DNA of 64,000 nt from Ramlibacter lithotrophicus (lineage in GTDB: Bacteria; Pseudomonadota; Gammaproteobacteria; Burkholderiales; Burkholderiaceae_C): NCBI RefSeq assembly GCF_012184415.1, contig NZ_VTOX01000001.1:434001-498000 (forward strand), written 5' to 3'. The notes beneath the pieces were generated by a model. It worked only from the letters and a program-made list of their open reading frames with translations. It had not been told where the DNA came from and ran no database searches. The position numbers and the translations under genes are program-made. Position 1 is the first letter of the stretch, and each line of letters opens with the position of its first letter. Below, in pieces: positions 8,524 to 18,624 of the stretch.

Positions 8524-8952
8524 TCAATCGGTGGAGATGACGCCCTGGCCGCCCGCGCCGGCGGCGCCGGGCTGCTGGCGCCTGACGTACTTGAAGGTGC
8601 CGGTGCTGTGCGCGCAGGCCCGGCCCTCGCTGTCGTGGATCGTGGCTTCGGTGAACGCCATCGAGGCCGTGCGGTGCATCAGCCGGCCGCGGCCGGTGAG
8701 CACGCCGCGGCACGGCTGCATGAAGGTGGTCTTCATCTCGATCGTGACCACGCCCATATCCTGCTGGATGCTGCGCGCCGCGGTCGCCATGGTCACGTCC
8801 AGGAGGGTCATCAAGGCGCCGCCGTGGACCACGTGGAACGAGTTGTCGTGTTCCGGCTTCGGCGCGTAGCGGATCTCGGAATGCCCGCCCTCGAACAGCG
8901 TGAGCTCGAAGCCCAGGTGCTGCACGAACGGAATGTCGACGCCAAACTGCAT
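8524..8952 (-). CDS. PaaI-family hotdog-fold thioesterase
   Basis: A 142-residue single-domain hotdog protein. The conserved HVVHGGALMTLLDVTM segment (the HGG motif on the central helix) and the beta-strand segment VVTIEMKTTFMQP identify the PaaI/acyl-CoA thioesterase group, which hydrolyses aryl- or acyl-CoA thioesters and so frees CoA from stalled intermediates. It lies between the SDR gene (29 bases upstream) and the MDR gene (17 bases downstream) on one strand, consistent with a housekeeping role in the surrounding acyl-CoA pathway. The Gly/Ala-rich C-terminus looks disordered. Confidence 0.9.
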   Translation of the reverse strand: MQFGVDIPFVQHLGFELTLFEGGHSEIRYAPKPEHDNSFHVVHGGALMTLLDVTMATAARSIQQDMGVVTIEMKTTFMQPCRGVLTGRGRLMHRTASMAFTEATIHDSEGRACAHSTGTFKYVRRQQPGAAGAGGQGVISTD

Positions 8953-8981
8953 GGTGTTCCTCTTCTTGACTGCGCGGCCGT

Positions 8982-9773
8982 TCAGCCGCCGGTGACGACG
9001 CTCACGCCGCCGTCCACCGCCAGCCACTGGCCGGTGATGTGCTTGCCCGCGTCGGAGGCAAACAGCAGCGTGACGCCCTTCAGATCCTCGTCGTCGCCCA
9101 GGCGGCGCAGCGGCGAATGCGCGGCAAGCTGATCCTCGCCCAGCCGGTCGAGGGTCGCCTGCGTCATCTTGCTCGGGAAGAAGCCCGGGCACACGGCGTT
9201 GACGGTGATGTTGTACTGCCCCCATTCGCACCCGAGGGCGCGGGTGAAATTGATCACAGCCCCCTTGGACGTGTTGTAGGCCAGCGTCTTGAGCTCGGGC
9301 GGATTGCCACCCAGGCCGGCGATGGAGGCGATATTGATGATCCGGCCGTATTTACGCGGGATCATGCTGCGCTTGCCGATCTGCTGCGACAGGATGAAAT
9401 AGCCGCGCACGTTCAGGTTCATCAGCTTGTCCCAGGCCTCGACCGGATGGTCCTCGGCCGGGGCGCCCCAGGCCGCGCCGGCGTTGTTGACGAGGATGTC
9501 GACGTCGCCCATGCGCTGCAGCGTCTCGTCCGCCAGCCGCCGGATGTCCTCCTCCTTGCCGCAGTCGGCGGCGATCCAGCGGGCGTCGATGCCGGCGGCC
9601 TGCAGCTGCGCCGCAGCCTCCTCCAGGTCGCCGGCCTTGCGTGACGTCAGCATGATGCGCGCGCCGGCCTCGCCGAGGGCGTGGGCCATCTGCAGGCCGA
9701 GCCCCCGCGAGCCCCCCGTGACGAGGGCGGTCCTGCCCTTGAGGTCGAACAGCTGGGATACGGTGCGGGTCAT
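8982..9773 (-). CDS. Short-chain dehydrogenase/reductase (SDR)
   Basis: A classical SDR of 263 residues. It has the Rossmann motif TGGSRGLG near residue 20, NNAG near residue 95, a catalytic serine in NIASIAG, and the YNTSK (YxxxK) pair near residue 165, followed by VCPGFFPSKMT. It is probably NAD(P)H-dependent and acts on a hydroxyacyl or keto compound; the substrate cannot be read from sequence. The start at 9773 (MTRTVSQLF) is supported by an AGGAGA site 5-6 bases upstream; the in-frame ATG at 9854 would overlap the preceding gene. Confidence 0.92.
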   Translation of the reverse strand: MTRTVSQLFDLKGRTALVTGGSRGLGLQMAHALGEAGARIMLTSRKAGDLEEAAAQLQAAGIDARWIAADCGKEEDIRRLADETLQRMGDVDILVNNAGAAWGAPAEDHPVEAWDKLMNLNVRGYFILSQQIGKRSMIPRKYGRIINIASIAGLGGNPPELKTLAYNTSKGAVINFTRALGCEWGQYNITVNAVCPGFFPSKMTQATLDRLGEDQLAAHSPLRRLGDDEDLKGVTLLFASDAGKHITGQWLAVDGGVSVVTGG

Positions 9774-9846
9774 GGTGGTCTCCTGGATGCAGCGGCTGAT
9801 TGTGCCGTTCGGGGCGAGTCCGCGCCTGTCGCGGCAGCGATATCGC

Positions 9847-10053
9847 TCAGTCACCGGGCTCGAGCCGGGAACGCACCCAGATCAGCGCGGTGCCGGCGGC
9901 CGCGAGCACCGCGCCGGCCACGATCAGCGTCCAGGCGGAGGGCGCGTGTGCCGAGCGGGTCGCCAGGCCGAGCACGATCGCCAGCAGGCCCGCATACAGC
10001 AGGATCCACGCCAGCCGCTCGACCCGGGCGATCGTGCGGCGCGAGGCGATCAG
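9847..10053 (-). CDS. Small two-helix membrane protein (start uncertain)
   Basis: About 68 residues with two clear hydrophobic helices (LAWILLYAGLLAIVLGL and WTLIVAGAVLAAAGTALIWV) and a charged end (RSRLEPGD). No ATG, GTG or TTG lies at a sensible place. The most plausible start is the CTG at 10053, which overlaps the stop of the acyl-CoA dehydrogenase gene (10050-10052) and implies translational coupling. The frame is open to an ATG at 10227, but that segment is arginine-rich and is the shadow of the dehydrogenase. Function unknown. Confidence 0.5.
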   Translation of the reverse strand: MIASRRTIARVERLAWILLYAGLLAIVLGLATRSAHAPSAWTLIVAGAVLAAAGTALIWVRSRLEPGD

Positions 10054-11933
10054 AAGGCGGCCTCCGGCATCTGCGCGCAGGTCGGGTCGCGGCTGGCGGC
10101 CACCTGCAGCCAGGCGCCGATCTTCGGCAGCTCGTAGCGGTAGAAATAGCGCGCCGCATACAGCCGGCCTTGCGAGGCCGGATCGTCCTGGCCCGCCACG
10201 AGCACCGCGGCCGCAACGTCCAGCCACAGCCAGGCGACCACCGCGTGGCCGAAGGCCTGCATGTATGGCACCGCGTTGGCGAGGGCCTCGCCCGGGTTGG
10301 CCGTCGACCAGGCAGCTCGCGTCGCCGCCTGCACCTGTTGCAGCGCCTCACCGAGCGCGTGTGCCTGTTCGGCGAGGGACGGATGGTGTTGCGCCCTGGC
10401 GATCGTGGCCTGCATGCGCTGCGCCAGCAGGTCAAGGCCCTTGCCGCCTTCCATCAGCACCTTGCGCCCCAGCAGGTCGGCGGCCTGGATCCCGTGCGTG
10501 CCCTCGTGGATCATGTTCAGCCGGTTGTCGCGCCAGTACTGTTCCACCGGGAAATCGCGCGTGTAGCCGTAGCCGCCGTGGACCTGGATCGCGAGCGAAT
10601 TGGCTTCCAGGCACCACTCGCTCGGCCAGCTCTTGGCGATCGGCGTGAGCACTTCCAGCAGCAGCCGCGCGTCGTCCGCCTCCTGCGCGTTGCCGGTGTG
10701 CTGCTCGTCGACCAGCCGCGCACAGTACAGCTCCAGCGCCAGTCCGCCTTCGCACAGCGACTTCTGCGCCAGGAGCATTCGCTTGACGTCGGCGTGCTCG
10801 ATGATCCGCACCTGCGGCTGCGACGGGTCCTTCCCGGCGGGACCCACCGGGCGCCCTTGTGGCCGGTTTCGCGCGTAGTCGAGCGAAGCTTCGTATCCGG
10901 CCATGCCCAGCATCACCGCGGCCGTGCCGACACCGATTCGTGCCTCGTTCATCATGTGGAACATGCAGTGCAGGCCTTCGTGCGGCCGGCCCACGAGGTA
11001 GCCGATCGCACCGGCACCGCCGCGCACCGGGTAGCGGCCTTCGCCGAAGTTCAGAAGCGTGTTGGTCGTGCCGCGCCAGCCGAGCTTGTGGTTCAGGCCC
11101 GCGAGGGCAACGTCATTCCTGGCTCCGAGCGTGACTGTCACAGGCACGCTCCCGTTCTCACCCTCTCCCCCCGGGAGAGGGCCGGGGTGAGGGCTTTCCA
11201 CCTCCACCAGCCACTTCGGCACGATGAACAGCGAGATGCCTTTCGTCCCCGGGATCAACCTGCCGTCGGGGCCCGGAATCTTGGCGAGCACCAGGTGGAC
11301 GATGTTCTCGGCCAGCTCGTGCTCGCCCGCCGAGATCCACATCTTGTTGCCGGTCAGTCGGTAGCGGGGACCGAGCGCGTCGGACTCGAAGTCGTCGCCG
11401 TCCGGGACGGCCCGGGTCGCGACGTCGGACAGCGACGAGCCCGCCTGCGGCTCCGACAGCGCCATCGTCCCCGACCAGCGCCCGGAGAATTCGTTGAGCG
11501 CGAAGACCTTGCGCTGCAGCTCGGTGCCGTGTTCGAGCAGCAGGTTGGCGTTGCCCACGGTCAACATGCCCGAGCCGATGCTGACCGAGGCCATCGCGAA
11601 GAAGCTGTTTGCCGCCGCCTCGACGGTGTACGGCAGTTGCATGCCGCCGATGTCGTAGTCCTGCGCCGCGCTGAGCATGCCGGAGGCGGCGTAGGCATCG
11701 TGCGCCTCATGCGTCGCCTTGGGCAGGATCACCTTCTCGCCGTCGAAGCGTGGCTCCTCGATGTCCACCGTGCGGTTGAACGGCGCGTACTTCTCGCGGG
11801 CGATGCGCTCGCAGGTGTCGAGCACCGCGTCGAAGGTCTCGCGCGAGTGGTCGGCAAAGTGCGGCCGGCCGGACAGCTGCTCGACGTGCAGCCAGTCGTA
11901 GAGGAGGAATTCGAGGGTGGGACGGTATGGCAT
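10050..11933 (-). CDS. Acyl-CoA dehydrogenase, large C-terminal-domain type
   Basis: A 627-residue FAD enzyme that would introduce the trans-2 double bond in an acyl-CoA. The family core is present: MALSEPQAGSSLSDV, the FAD-binding YRLTGNKMWISAGEH, and the C-terminal YGYTRDFPVEQYWRDNR and IHEGTHGIQAADLLGRK blocks, plus an additional C-terminal helical domain. These fit the about 600-residue long-chain-type dehydrogenases of proteobacteria. Residues about 244-262 (ESPHPGPLPGGEGENGS) are an in-frame palindromic repeat insertion. The start is the ATG at 11933 (MPYRPTLEFLLYDW). Upstream, between it and the thiolase gene, is a long hairpin repeat. Confidence 0.9.
   Translation of the reverse strand: MPYRPTLEFLLYDWLHVEQLSGRPHFADHSRETFDAVLDTCERIAREKYAPFNRTVDIEEPRFDGEKVILPKATHEAHDAYAASGMLSAAQDYDIGGMQLPYTVEAAANSFFAMASVSIGSGMLTVGNANLLLEHGTELQRKVFALNEFSGRWSGTMALSEPQAGSSLSDVATRAVPDGDDFESDALGPRYRLTGNKMWISAGEHELAENIVHLVLAKIPGPDGRLIPGTKGISLFIVPKWLVEVESPHPGPLPGGEGENGSVPVTVTLGARNDVALAGLNHKLGWRGTTNTLLNFGEGRYPVRGGAGAIGYLVGRPHEGLHCMFHMMNEARIGVGTAAVMLGMAGYEASLDYARNRPQGRPVGPAGKDPSQPQVRIIEHADVKRMLLAQKSLCEGGLALELYCARLVDEQHTGNAQEADDARLLLEVLTPIAKSWPSEWCLEANSLAIQVHGGYGYTRDFPVEQYWRDNRLNMIHEGTHGIQAADLLGRKVLMEGGKGLDLLAQRMQATIARAQHHPSLAEQAHALGEALQQVQAATRAAWSTANPGEALANAVPYMQAFGHAVVAWLWLDVAAAVLVAGQDDPASQGRLYAARYFYRYELPKIGAWLQVAASRDPTCAQMPEAAF
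11157..11196. repeat. C-rich palindromic repeat inside acyl-CoA dehydrogenase
   Basis: CCCTCTCCCCCCGGGAGAGG (11161-11180) forms a near-perfect palindrome and is followed by GCCGGGGTGAGGG, which can pair with the preceding CTCACCC. It belongs to the same style of element as those in rlhA, purL and ligA in this window. It is translated in frame as a proline/glycine-rich segment at about residues 246-259 of the dehydrogenase. Confidence 0.75.
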
Positions 11934-11951
11934 GTCGTTCGAATGGAACAT

Positions 11952-12066
11952 CCGAACGCAGAAGCCGCAAAGGAAGCGCAGAAGCCGCAAAGAAATCAAG
12001 AAGAAGTTTGGCCTTCTCCCTGATCGTTCTGCGGCTTCTGCGAAGCTTTTGCGGCTTCTGCGTCCG
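11952..12066. repeat. Long imperfect hairpin of the CGCAGAAGCCGCAAAG family, copy 1
   Basis: The left arm (11952-11992) carries two tandem units like CGCAGAAGCCGCAAAG, and the right arm (12026-12066) carries two inverted units such as TTTGCGGCTTCTGCG. The arms are about 41 bases each, around a 33-base centre. It fills the gap between the thiolase stop and the dehydrogenase start. Further copies lie at 55436-55544 and 57911-58028. It could be a mobile non-coding repeat or an mRNA-processing or terminator element. Confidence 0.8.
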
Positions 12067-12080
12067 GCTGTCCGTTTTCC

Positions 12081-13256
12081 TTAGAGAACCTCGAACACGC
12101 CAGCGGCCCCCATCCCCCCGCCGATGCACATGGTCACCAGCACGCGCTTGGCGCCGCGGCGCTTGCCTTCGATCAGCGCATGCCCGGTCAGCCGCTGGCC
12201 CGACACGCCGTACGGGTGGCCCAGCGCGATGGCGCCGCCGTTGACGTTCAGGCGATCGTTCGGGATGCCCAGCTTGTCGCGGCAGTAGATCACCTGCACC
12301 GCGAACGCCTCGTTCAGCTCCCACAGGTCGATGTCCTGCACCGACAGGCCCAGTTTCTTCAGCACCTTCGGCACCGCGAAGACCGGCCCGATGCCCATCT
12401 CGTCGGGCTCGCAGCCGGCCACGGCGAAACCCAGGAAGCGGCCCAGCGGCTTCAGGTTGTTGCGGCTTGCGTACTGCTCGCTCACCACCACGCAGGCGCC
12501 GGCGCCGTCGGAGAACTGGCTGGCGTTGCCGGCCGCGATCGAGCCGCCCGGCAGGGCCGGCTTGATGCCCGAGATGCCTTCCCTGGTCGTGCCTTCGCGC
12601 GTGCCTTCGTCGCGGCTGACGGTGACTTCCTTGCTGCGCAGGCCCATCACCGGGTCGGCGACGCCCGCCGTGACGGTGATCGGCGCGATTTCGTCGTCGA
12701 ACTTGCCGGCGTTCTGCGCCGCGCAGGCCTTCTGCTGGCTGGCGGCGCCGTATTCGTCCATGACCTCGCGGCCGATGTTGTAGCGCTTGGCGACCTGCTC
12801 GGCCGTCTGCAGCATCGTCCAGTAGATCTCCGGCTTGATCTCCATGAGCGCCGGGTCGCGCAACATGTGCATGTTCATCTCCTGCTGCACGCAGGAGATG
12901 CTCTCGACGCCGCCGGCGACGAACACCTCGCCCTCGCCGGCGATGACGCGCTGCGAAGCCAGCGCGATCGTCTGCAGGCCCGACGAGCAGAAGCGGTTGA
13001 CGGTCATGCCCGAGACGGTGACGGGCAAGCCGGCGCGCAGCGCGGCCTGGCGCGCGATGTTCATGCCGGTGGCGCCCTCGGGGTTCGCGCAACCCATGAT
13101 CACGTCCTCCACCTGCGCGGCATCGATGCCGGCGCGCTGGATCGCGTGCTTGACGGCATGGCCGCCGAGCGTGGCGCCGTGCGTCATGTTGAAGGCGCCC
13201 TTCCAGCTCTTGGCCAGGGGCGTGCGGGCGGTGGAGACGATGAGTGCGTTGGTCAT
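12081..13256 (-). CDS. Acetyl-CoA C-acyltransferase (thiolase)
   Basis: A 391-residue thiolase catalysing CoA-dependent cleavage of 3-ketoacyl-CoA, the last step of beta-oxidation. The acyl-accepting cysteine is Cys90 in NRFCSSGLQ; the second catalytic set is present as GHPYGVSG (histidine) and Cys377 in [12 protein letters not shown]. The length fits the family. It lies 24 bases after the FadB-like gene and before the acyl-CoA dehydrogenase, so fadB-thiolase-dehydrogenase are probably one transcript. A degradative role is favoured over acetoacetyl-CoA synthesis by these neighbours. Confidence 0.95.
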   Translation of the reverse strand: MTNALIVSTARTPLAKSWKGAFNMTHGATLGGHAVKHAIQRAGIDAAQVEDVIMGCANPEGATGMNIARQAALRAGLPVTVSGMTVNRFCSSGLQTIALASQRVIAGEGEVFVAGGVESISCVQQEMNMHMLRDPALMEIKPEIYWTMLQTAEQVAKRYNIGREVMDEYGAASQQKACAAQNAGKFDDEIAPITVTAGVADPVMGLRSKEVTVSRDEGTREGTTREGISGIKPALPGGSIAAGNASQFSDGAGACVVVSEQYASRNNLKPLGRFLGFAVAGCEPDEMGIGPVFAVPKVLKKLGLSVQDIDLWELNEAFAVQVIYCRDKLGIPNDRLNVNGGAIALGHPYGVSGQRLTGHALIEGKRRGAKRVLVTMCIGGGMGAAGVFEVL

Positions 13257-13280
13257 GGCTGGACCCCTTTCGAATTCGTG

Positions 13281-15389
<2,109 letters not shown>

Positions 15390-15412
15390 GCTGGTGTGCT
15401 CCTGAAAGAAAA

Positions 15413-15433
15413 GAACGACCGCCAAGATCGTTC
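15413..15433. promoter_or_regulatory. Inverted repeat in the fadB leader
   Basis: GAACGA (15413-15418) and TCGTTC (15428-15433) are perfect inverted arms separated by 9 bases. They lie between the likely promoter at 15465-15492 and the fadB-like start at 15389. This is a plausible operator for a TetR- or FadR-type regulator, but short arms can occur by chance. Confidence 0.35.
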
Positions 15434-15464
15434 GACGCGGCGCTGGTGCGCTCGTTGCGAAACG

Positions 15465-15492
15465 ATTGTAGGGACGTCCGCGGTCGCCGCAA
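15465..15492 (-). promoter_or_regulatory. Sigma-70-like promoter for the fadB-like operon
   Basis: On the minus strand, TTGCGG (15492-15487), a 16-base spacer and TACAAT (15470-15465) match the -35/-10 pattern, with a good -10 box and a moderate -35 box. It lies about 75 bases before the fadB-like ATG, in the 156-base gap after livF, and would let the beta-oxidation genes be expressed separately from the transporter genes. Confidence 0.5.
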
Positions 15493-15545
15493 CGCCGTTT
15501 GTCCCGGCAGAGACAAGCTGAGCCGCCGCGCCCGCGGCGGCCTGT

Positions 15546-16250
15546 TCAGACCTCCAGCCACTCCTTGCGGATGTACGCGTCCGCGCGCAGGGTCTGCGGC
15601 GTGCCCTGGAACACGATGCTGCCGTGTCCCATGACCAGCGTGCGGTCCGAGATCGCCAGTGCGATCGTCAGCTTCTGCTCGATCAGCAGCACGGAGATGC
15701 CGCGCTGCTTGAGCCGCTGCAGGTACTCGGCGACGAGTTCGACGATCTTGGGCGCGAGTCCCTCGGTCGGCTCGTCGATGATGATCAGGTCGGGGTCGCC
15801 CATCAGCGTGCGGCACAGCGTGAGCATCTGCTGCTCGCCGCCGGACAGCACGCCGGCGTCGGTGTGCTGGCGTTCCTTCAGCCGCGGGAACATGTCGTAC
15901 ATGTCGTCGAAGCTCCAGCGTCCCTGCCGCTTCGCGCTCTTCTGCCCCAGCATCAGGTTCTGGTGCACCGTCAGCTTCGGAAAGATGTCGCGGTTTTCCG
16001 GAACGTAGCCCAGGCCCAGGTGGGCGATCTGGTAGGGCTTGAGCCCCATCGTGTGGCGACCTTTCCAGTCGACGACGCCGGTGCACTCGACCATGCCCAT
16101 GATCGCCTTGGCGGTGGTGGAGCGGCCCGATCCGTTGCGGCCCAGCAGCGCCACGATCTCCCCCTCGCCGACCTCGAAGTGCACGCCGTGCAGCACGTGG
16201 CTCTTGCCGTAGAAGGCATGCAGGTTCTCGACCTTCAGCATCGTGTTCAT
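15546..16250 (-). CDS. livF: LivF-type branched-chain ABC transporter ATPase
   Basis: A 234-residue ATPase of the hydrophobic amino acid uptake (HAAT) ABC family. The signature LSGGEQQML, Walker B LIIIDEPTEGLAP and the switch histidine region are normal. The Walker A reads GRNGSGRSTT: the usual lysine is replaced by arginine (codon CGC). Arginine can occur here in some LivF homologues, so activity is not excluded. It is the last gene of livKHMGF and overlaps livG by ATGA. The neighbours suggest import of an organic acid that is then beta-oxidised, not necessarily an amino acid. Confidence 0.93.
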   Translation of the reverse strand: MNTMLKVENLHAFYGKSHVLHGVHFEVGEGEIVALLGRNGSGRSTTAKAIMGMVECTGVVDWKGRHTMGLKPYQIAHLGLGYVPENRDIFPKLTVHQNLMLGQKSAKRQGRWSFDDMYDMFPRLKERQHTDAGVLSGGEQQMLTLCRTLMGDPDLIIIDEPTEGLAPKIVELVAEYLQRLKQRGISVLLIEQKLTIALAISDRTLVMGHGSIVFQGTPQTLRADAYIRKEWLEV

Positions 16251-17095
16251 GGCCGTGCCACCTGCGCGTCGGCGACGTGCGAGCCGAGGTAGGCTTCCTG
16301 CACGCGCTGGTTGGACCGCACCGCCTCCGGCCGGTCGAAGGCGATCACCTCGCCGTACACCACGACGGCGATCTTGTCGGCCAGCCCGAACACCACCCCC
16401 ATGTCGTGCTCCACCGTCAGCAGCGTCTTGCCCACCGTCACTTCCTTGATCAGCTCGATGAAGCGCCGGGTCTCGCTCTTGCTCATGCCGGCGGTCGGCT
16501 CGTCCAGCAGGATCACGCCCGCGCCGCCGGCAATGGTGATGCCGATCTCCAGCGCACGCTGCTCGGCGTACGTGAGGTTCATGGCCAGCACGTCCCGCTT
16601 CTTGTCCAGCTTGATCATCTCCAGCAATTGCTCGGCGCGCTCGTTGGCGTCGTCGAGGTCGGCCAGGAACTTCAGGAAGGTGTAGCGGTAGCCGAGGCTC
16701 CACAGCACGCCGCACCGCAGGTTCTCGAACACGCTGAGCTTCGGAAAGATGTTGGTGATCTGGAAGCTGCGCGACAGTCCCAGCCGGTTGATCTCGAAGG
16801 GCCGCTTGCCGTCGATGCGCTGGCCATTGAGCAGGACCTCGCCGCTGGTGGGCGCAAACCGGCCGCTGATGAGGTTGAACAGCGTGGACTTGCCGGCGCC
16901 GTTGGGTCCGATCACGGCGACCCGCTCGCCGGCGTTCACCGCCAGGCTGGCGCCGCGGATGATCTCGGTCTTGCCGAAGCTCTTGCGCAGGTCGCGCAAC
17001 TCCAGCGCGTACGGCGGCGCCGAGCCGCCCCTGGCTCCGGCAGGCTCCGCGAGGCCGGCGCCCGTCGGCGTGATGCCGGATGCAACCGCGCTCAT
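16247..17095 (-). CDS. livG: LivG-type branched-chain ABC transporter ATPase
   Basis: A 282-residue ATPase that pairs with LivF beneath the LivH/LivM permeases. It has a normal Walker A (GPNGAGKST), the LivG-type SFQITNIFPKLSVFENLR segment and Walker B (GVILLDEPTAGMSKSET). In place of the canonical signature it has LTYAEQRALEIG, the LSYGEQR-like version usual in LivG. The about 30 N-terminal residues are an unconserved, low-complexity extension; the ATG at 17095 is used, but a shorter start cannot be excluded. Its stop overlaps the livF start by 4 bases. Confidence 0.94.
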   Translation of the reverse strand: MSAVASGITPTGAGLAEPAGARGGSAPPYALELRDLRKSFGKTEIIRGASLAVNAGERVAVIGPNGAGKSTLFNLISGRFAPTSGEVLLNGQRIDGKRPFEINRLGLSRSFQITNIFPKLSVFENLRCGVLWSLGYRYTFLKFLADLDDANERAEQLLEMIKLDKKRDVLAMNLTYAEQRALEIGITIAGGAGVILLDEPTAGMSKSETRRFIELIKEVTVGKTLLTVEHDMGVVFGLADKIAVVVYGEVIAFDRPEAVRSNQRVQEAYLGSHVADAQVARP

Positions 17096-17198
17096 AGCGC
17101 CTCCTTGCGAATGCCGTTGGCGCTCCAGCGCCGCGCGGCGGAGGCGATGCCGTACTCCGCTGGTCGATCCCCGCAAGCGGGGCCCCTCGCCCTACGCT
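17096..17198. other. livM-livG spacer with a short perfect hairpin
   Basis: A 103-base gap inside an otherwise tightly packed operon. It holds CCCCGCAAGCGGGG (17169-17182), a 6-bp stem with a 2-base loop, and CCTCC near 17100 (a GGAGG site on the minus strand for livG). No gene is seen here. The hairpin might tune expression of the ATPase genes relative to the permease genes. Confidence 0.4.
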
Positions 17199-18623
17199 TC
17201 ATACGGCCTCCCTGCGCTTGATTTCCTTCTCGATGAACTCCTGGATCTCGCCCCAATGGCGCACGAAGTGGCGGCGCGCCACCTCGAACAGGCCGAGGGC
17301 GGTGAGCATCACGAAGGCCGATCCGAACCAGCTGTTCAGGCCATGCGCGTTCAGGTGCAGGCCGAGGAACTCCAGTTCCGGGCCGAGCGCCGCGTTCAGC
17401 TTCAGGTGGTACACCATCTCGATCATCGCCGCAGCGCCAAGCAGCACGACCAGCGCGGTGCACGCCAGGGCGAGATAGCTCACCCACAGCTCGCGCAGGC
17501 GTCCGAACGACGCGATGCGCAGGTTCATCATGATCAGGCTGGCGATGCCGCCGGGCGCATACATCACCATGAACAGGAACACCAGGCCCATGTACAGCAG
17601 CCACGCCTTGGTGAGCTCCGACAGCAGCACGAAGGCGATCACCATCAGGATGCCGCCGATGATGGGCCCGAAGAAGAACGTGGCGCCGCCGAGGAACGTG
17701 AACAGCAGGTAGGCACCCGAGCGCGGGCCGCTCACCACCTCGGAGGTGACGATCTCGAAATTCAGCGCGGCCAGTCCGCCCGACACGCCGGCGAAGAACG
17801 CCGCGATGATGAACGCGATGTAGCGCACCATCTGCGTGTCGTAGCCGACGAACTCGACTCGCTCGGGGTTGTCTCGCACCGCGTTGAGCATCCGGCCGAG
17901 CGGCGTGCGCGTGAACGCGAACATCAGCGCCGTGCAGATGAACGTGTAGATGGCGATCAGGTAGTACAGCTGGATCTGCGGCCCGAACGTGAGGCCCAGC
18001 GCATCCGCGATGCCGCCGGCCTTGGCGCCGGTCACCCGGTTACCGGAGACGCCGCCTTCGCCGCCGAAGAACTCCGGAAACATCAGCGACATCGCCCACA
18101 CCAGCTCGCCGATGCCCAGCGTGATCATGGCGAACGGGGTGGCCGCCTTCTTGGTCGTCACCCACCCCAGGAGCACGGCGAAAAACGCGCCCGACAGCCC
18201 GCCCACGATCGGAATGAGGCTCACGGGCACCGGCAGGCTGCCCTTGCTCACCAGGTTCAAGGTGTGGATCGCGAGGAAGGACCCCAGGCCCGAGTAGACG
18301 GCGTGGCCGAAACTGAGCATCCCGCCCTGCCCCAGCAGCATGTTGTAGGACAGGCACACGATGATCGCGATGCCCATCTGGCTGAGCATGGTGTGCGACA
18401 GGCTGCTGGTGAACAGCATCGGCGCGACGCCGAGGACCACCGCGAACAGCCCCCAGATGATCCAGCGGCCGACGTTGTAGGGTCTGAACTGGTAGTAGTC
18501 CTTGCTGGACCGGGAGTCCGGCACCCGCGAGGACCGCGCGCCGGGAAGCGCCATCGGAATGCCGGTGCGCCGGTTCTCCCGCTCCGCTTCGGAATTGGCT
18601 TCAAGGTTCGACAGCGTCGTCAT
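17199..18623 (-). CDS. livM: LivM-type branched-chain ABC transporter permease
   Basis: An inner-membrane permease of 474 residues, longer than the usual 300-430. The first about 45 residues are polar, and there is a long cytoplasmic C-terminus (HFVRHWGEIQEFIEKEIKRREAV). About ten hydrophobic segments are visible, and the family motif GQGGMLSFGHAVYSGLGSF lies near residue 115. An extra C-terminal membrane segment lies after the core (YLALACTALVVLLGAAAMIEM). It begins one base after the livH stop, so the two are translationally linked. Confidence 0.93.
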   Translation of the reverse strand: MTTLSNLEANSEAERENRRTGIPMALPGARSSRVPDSRSSKDYYQFRPYNVGRWIIWGLFAVVLGVAPMLFTSSLSHTMLSQMGIAIIVCLSYNMLLGQGGMLSFGHAVYSGLGSFLAIHTLNLVSKGSLPVPVSLIPIVGGLSGAFFAVLLGWVTTKKAATPFAMITLGIGELVWAMSLMFPEFFGGEGGVSGNRVTGAKAGGIADALGLTFGPQIQLYYLIAIYTFICTALMFAFTRTPLGRMLNAVRDNPERVEFVGYDTQMVRYIAFIIAAFFAGVSGGLAALNFEIVTSEVVSGPRSGAYLLFTFLGGATFFFGPIIGGILMVIAFVLLSELTKAWLLYMGLVFLFMVMYAPGGIASLIMMNLRIASFGRLRELWVSYLALACTALVVLLGAAAMIEMVYHLKLNAALGPELEFLGLHLNAHGLNSWFGSAFVMLTALGLFEVARRHFVRHWGEIQEFIEKEIKRREAV

Positions 18624-18624
18624 C

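Noticed and set aside
10054..10227. 126-residue version of the small membrane protein at 9847
   Set aside because: The extra N-terminal part is an Arg/Gly-rich shadow of the acyl-CoA dehydrogenase; only the two-helix part looks real.
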